Assembly (NCBI GenBank): GCA_009783685.1
Contig: WRCZ01000003.1
Location: 1-34,247, forward strand
Direction: 5' to 3'
DNA length: 34,247 bases
Origin: Actinomycetes bacterium
GTDB taxonomy: Bacteria; Actinomycetota; Actinomycetes; Streptomycetales; Streptomycetaceae
A program made the position numbers and the translations under genes. The notes beneath the pieces were generated by a model. The model was not told the DNA's origin. It searched no databases and saw only the letters and a list, made by a program, of their open reading frames with translations. Position 1 is the first letter of the stretch; every line of letters starts with the position of its first letter. Positions 32,528-34,247 of the stretch are shown here, one piece after another.

Positions 32528-33426
32528 CCGCCGCCCGCGCCGGCCAGGCCCGGCAGCCCCGGCGGGTCCTCGTCACCGGCGGCGCCGGACTGGTCGGCAG
32601 AGCCGTCAACCGGCTGCTGCACGCCCGTGGCGTCAAGGCCACTGCGCTGGTGCTGGACGACCCCGGGGACCTGCCCGTCGACCGGGTGGTCACCGGGGAC
32701 GCCGGTGACCCCGCGGCCGTGCGCGACGCGCTGGACGGCGTGGACACCGTCATCCACCTCGCCGCGCGGCCCTCGCCCCACCACGGCACACCGCTGGAGG
32801 TCTTCGCCGACAACACGCGGGCCACCTTCACGGTGCTGGAGGAGGCCGGGCAGGCCGGCATCACCAGGGCGATGATCGCCAGCAGCTACTCCATCCTCGG
32901 ACTGGCCTGGTCCGCCACCCGGCTGCACCCCGCCTACTACCCGATCGACGAGCAACTCCCGCTGCAGGTCACCGATCCGTACGCGCTGTCCAAACAGGCC
33001 GACGAGGCCACCGGCCGGATGATGACCCACCGCCACGGCATGGACGTCGTCGCGATCCGCTACCCCTTCATCTCCGACGAGACCCGGCTGGCCGAGCGGC
33101 TGGCCGTCACGCTGGCCGACCCGGGCGCGACGGCCGCCGACTCCTGGGCCTACCTGGACATCGACGACGCCGCCGAGGTCGCCTGGCGGGCGGTCACGGT
33201 CCCGCTCAGCGGTTTCCACGCCGTGTTCACCTCGGCACCGGACATCCTCGCCCCCTACCCCACGCAGGAGTTGATCGCCGCCTACCACCCGCAGACCCCG
33301 CTGCGCCGTCCCCTCCCCGGCCGCCGGACGCCGATCGACACGGCTGCCGCCGTCCGGTTGCTGGGCTTCACCCCGCGAGCCGTGACGGGCCTGGACGAGC
33401 AGCCGCTCGGGGTGGCGGCGGGCTGA
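32524..33426 (+). CDS. NAD(P)-dependent epimerase/dehydrogenase (extended SDR)
   Basis: 300-residue Rossmann protein. Dinucleotide motif VTGGAGLVGRAV (about 18-29), HLAARPSP after the fourth strand, catalytic serines in ASSYSILG, and Tyr-Lys in DPYALSKQADEA. The active-site order Ser...YxxxK is intact. The family covers sugar-nucleotide epimerases and uronate dehydrogenases. Next to a sugar-acid dehydratase and no nucleotide-sugar genes, an aldose/uronate dehydrogenase role giving the acid for the neighbouring enzyme is plausible but not proven. The start is GTG 32524, overlapping the previous stop (GTGA). Confidence 0.82.
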   Translation: MTAARAGQARQPRRVLVTGGAGLVGRAVNRLLHARGVKATALVLDDPGDLPVDRVVTGDAGDPAAVRDALDGVDTVIHLAARPSPHHGTPLEVFADNTRATFTVLEEAGQAGITRAMIASSYSILGLAWSATRLHPAYYPIDEQLPLQVTDPYALSKQADEATGRMMTHRHGMDVVAIRYPFISDETRLAERLAVTLADPGATAADSWAYLDIDDAAEVAWRAVTVPLSGFHAVFTSAPDILAPYPTQELIAAYHPQTPLRRPLPGRRTPIDTAAAVRLLGFTPRAVTGLDEQPLGVAAG

Positions 33427-33482
33427 CGGCGGCCGGTTCCGAAGGCCGGCCGGGCCGGCACGTGCTCCACCCCCACGAGACC

Positions 33483-33508
33483 GCGGGGCGGCGGGAACGC
33501 CGCCCCGC
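33483..33508 (+). terminator. 11-bp hairpin with GGAA tetraloop
   Basis: GCGGGGCGGCG (33483-33493) pairs perfectly with CGCCGCCCCGC (33498-33508) around GGAA, a GNRA-type loop. It lies 56 bp after the SDR stop and only a few bases before the AAAGGAG of the next gene. It can serve as a terminator or as a leader structure of the downstream gene. Confidence 0.6.
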
Positions 33509-33525
33509 ACCGAAAGGAGCAAGAG

Positions 33526-34247
33526 ATGTTCTCGGCCGCCAAGCCCCGGACAAGGACGCGCCGCGCGCTCGCCTCGGTGAGCGCCGGAGTCCTCCTGGCC
33601 TCCGCCGGACTGCTCGCACTGGCCGCCCCACCCGCGTCCGCCACGGTCGCCGCCGCCACCGGCGGAAGCGGGGCGAACCTGCCCTACGCCGAGGTGCAGG
33701 CGGAGAACTCCGTCACCAACGGCACCGTGATCGGCCCGAGTTACACCCAGGGTCAGCTCGCCGACGAGGCGTCGTACCGCAAGGCGGTCACGCTGTCGGG
33801 CAGCGGCAAGTACGTCACCTTCACCACACCCGTGGCGACGAACTCCCTCGACCTCCGCTACAGCATCCCCGACACCGCGGACGGCTCGGTCCGCACCGCG
33901 CCGCTGTCGCTCTCCGTCAACGGCGCCCAGCAGCCCGACCTGACACTGACGAACGCCTACAGCTGGTACTACGGCGCCCTGCTGCCCTTCACCAACACCC
34001 CCGGCGCCAACCCGCACCACTTCTACGACGAGGCGCACCGGCTGCTGTCGCAGACCTATCCGGCGGGCACCACCTTCACCCTGCAAGTCCCGTCCGGCGG
34101 CATCACGACGACCATCGACTTCGTGGACTTCGAGAACGTCGGCCCGGCACTCGCCCAGCCGTCGGGCTCGGTGTCGGTGACCAGCAAGGGAGCCGACGCC
34201 ACCGGCGCCGCAGACTCCACCGCGGCCTTCAACGCGGCCGTCGCGGC
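33526..34247 (+). CDS. Secreted beta-helix (pectate-lyase-like) enzyme with N-terminal carbohydrate-binding domain, 3' end off the window
   Basis: 240 codons are visible. The signal peptide starts TRTRRALASVSAG (Tat-like twin arginine) and ends PPASA near residue 40. Then a beta-sandwich resembling CBM6/35 or GH87 accessory domains (about 55-215) begins AEVQAENSVTNGTVIGP. The final residues, SVTSKGADATGAADSTAAFNAAVAA (only the end quoted matters: GADATGAADSTAAF), are the usual first turn of pectate-lyase-3/GH28/GH87-type right-handed beta-helices. The catalytic part is beyond the window, so lyase versus glucanase cannot be decided. AAAGGAG precedes the ATG at 33526. It stands directly downstream of the importer-dehydratase operon and probably supplies its substrate. 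Confidence 0.8.
   Translation, partial: MFSAAKPRTRTRRALASVSAGVLLASAGLLALAAPPASATVAAATGGSGANLPYAEVQAENSVTNGTVIGPSYTQGQLADEASYRKAVTLSGSGKYVTFTTPVATNSLDLRYSIPDTADGSVRTAPLSLSVNGAQQPDLTLTNAYSWYYGALLPFTNTPGANPHHFYDEAHRLLSQTYPAGTTFTLQVPSGGITTTIDFVDFENVGPALAQPSGSVSVTSKGADATGAADSTAAFNAAVA

Noticed and set aside
1-34247. Biosynthetic gene cluster, prophage, integrative element, CRISPR array or transfer RNA
   Set aside because: No polyketide or peptide synthetase, integrase, transposase, phage, repeat-spacer or tRNA pattern was seen; all genes fit catabolism, transport and regulation.

Overview
The window is very GC-rich (I estimate above 70%), with dense genes, frequent 4-bp ATGA/GTGA stop-start overlaps, GTG starts and strong third-position G/C bias. 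Together with the gene content (Tat/lipoprotein binding proteins, sugar ABC importers without their own ATPase, RpiR/IclR/LacI/ROK regulators) this points to a chromosomal segment of a Streptomyces-like actinomycete. I see no rRNA, tRNA, CRISPR array, IS element or phage gene. The organism assignment is inference.

Region 1 (1-9421): the left edge carries a 5'-truncated RlmA-like rRNA methyltransferase remnant. It is followed by what reads as a complete N-acetylmuramic acid (MurNAc) catabolic module built around one divergent control region at about 7400-7500. Leftward: a BadF/MurK-type sugar kinase, a sodium:solute symporter, anhydro-MurNAc kinase (anmK), and a large FAD/Fe-S D-lactate dehydrogenase. 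Rightward: a MurR-like RpiR regulator and MurNAc-6-phosphate etherase (murQ). MurQ splits MurNAc-6-P into GlcNAc-6-P and D-lactate, and the dehydrogenase would oxidise the D-lactate to pyruvate, so the module closes the pathway. Uptake appears to use a Na+ symporter plus a kinase rather than the PTS transporter MurP.

Region 2 (9501-20134): a leftward operon encodes a creatininase-family hydrolase, a glucarate-dehydratase-like enolase-superfamily enzyme and a RidA protein. A ROK-fold protein lacking both catalytic residues and DNA-binding domain is divergent from it. Then a five-gene dipeptide/oligopeptide ABC importer faces an IclR regulator that is translationally coupled to a serine hydrolase of the AmiE/YfeW type. 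In E. coli and B. subtilis that hydrolase type sits beside murQ, so this region probably deals with peptidoglycan-derived peptides or amino-sugar acids.

Region 3 (20281-23769): a stand-alone pyruvate carboxylase with two copies of a 13-bp palindrome over its promoter. It would feed pyruvate, including that from D-lactate, into oxaloacetate.

Region 4 (23841-34247): a LacI-controlled polysaccharide/uronate-type locus. It holds a secreted clan GH-A glycosidase, the LacI regulator, a CUT1 sugar ABC importer (binding protein and two permeases, no ATPase), a ManD/RspA-type dehydratase, an NAD-dependent epimerase/dehydrogenase and the start of a secreted beta-helix (pectate-lyase-like) enzyme. The same 18-bp operator, in the same orientation relative to transcription, stands before both the glycosidase and the binding-protein gene.

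No stretch longer than 300 bases lacks a gene. The larger intergenic gaps (7316-7525, 20135-20388, 4484-4655, 26568-26730) hold the regulatory sites and repeats listed below.
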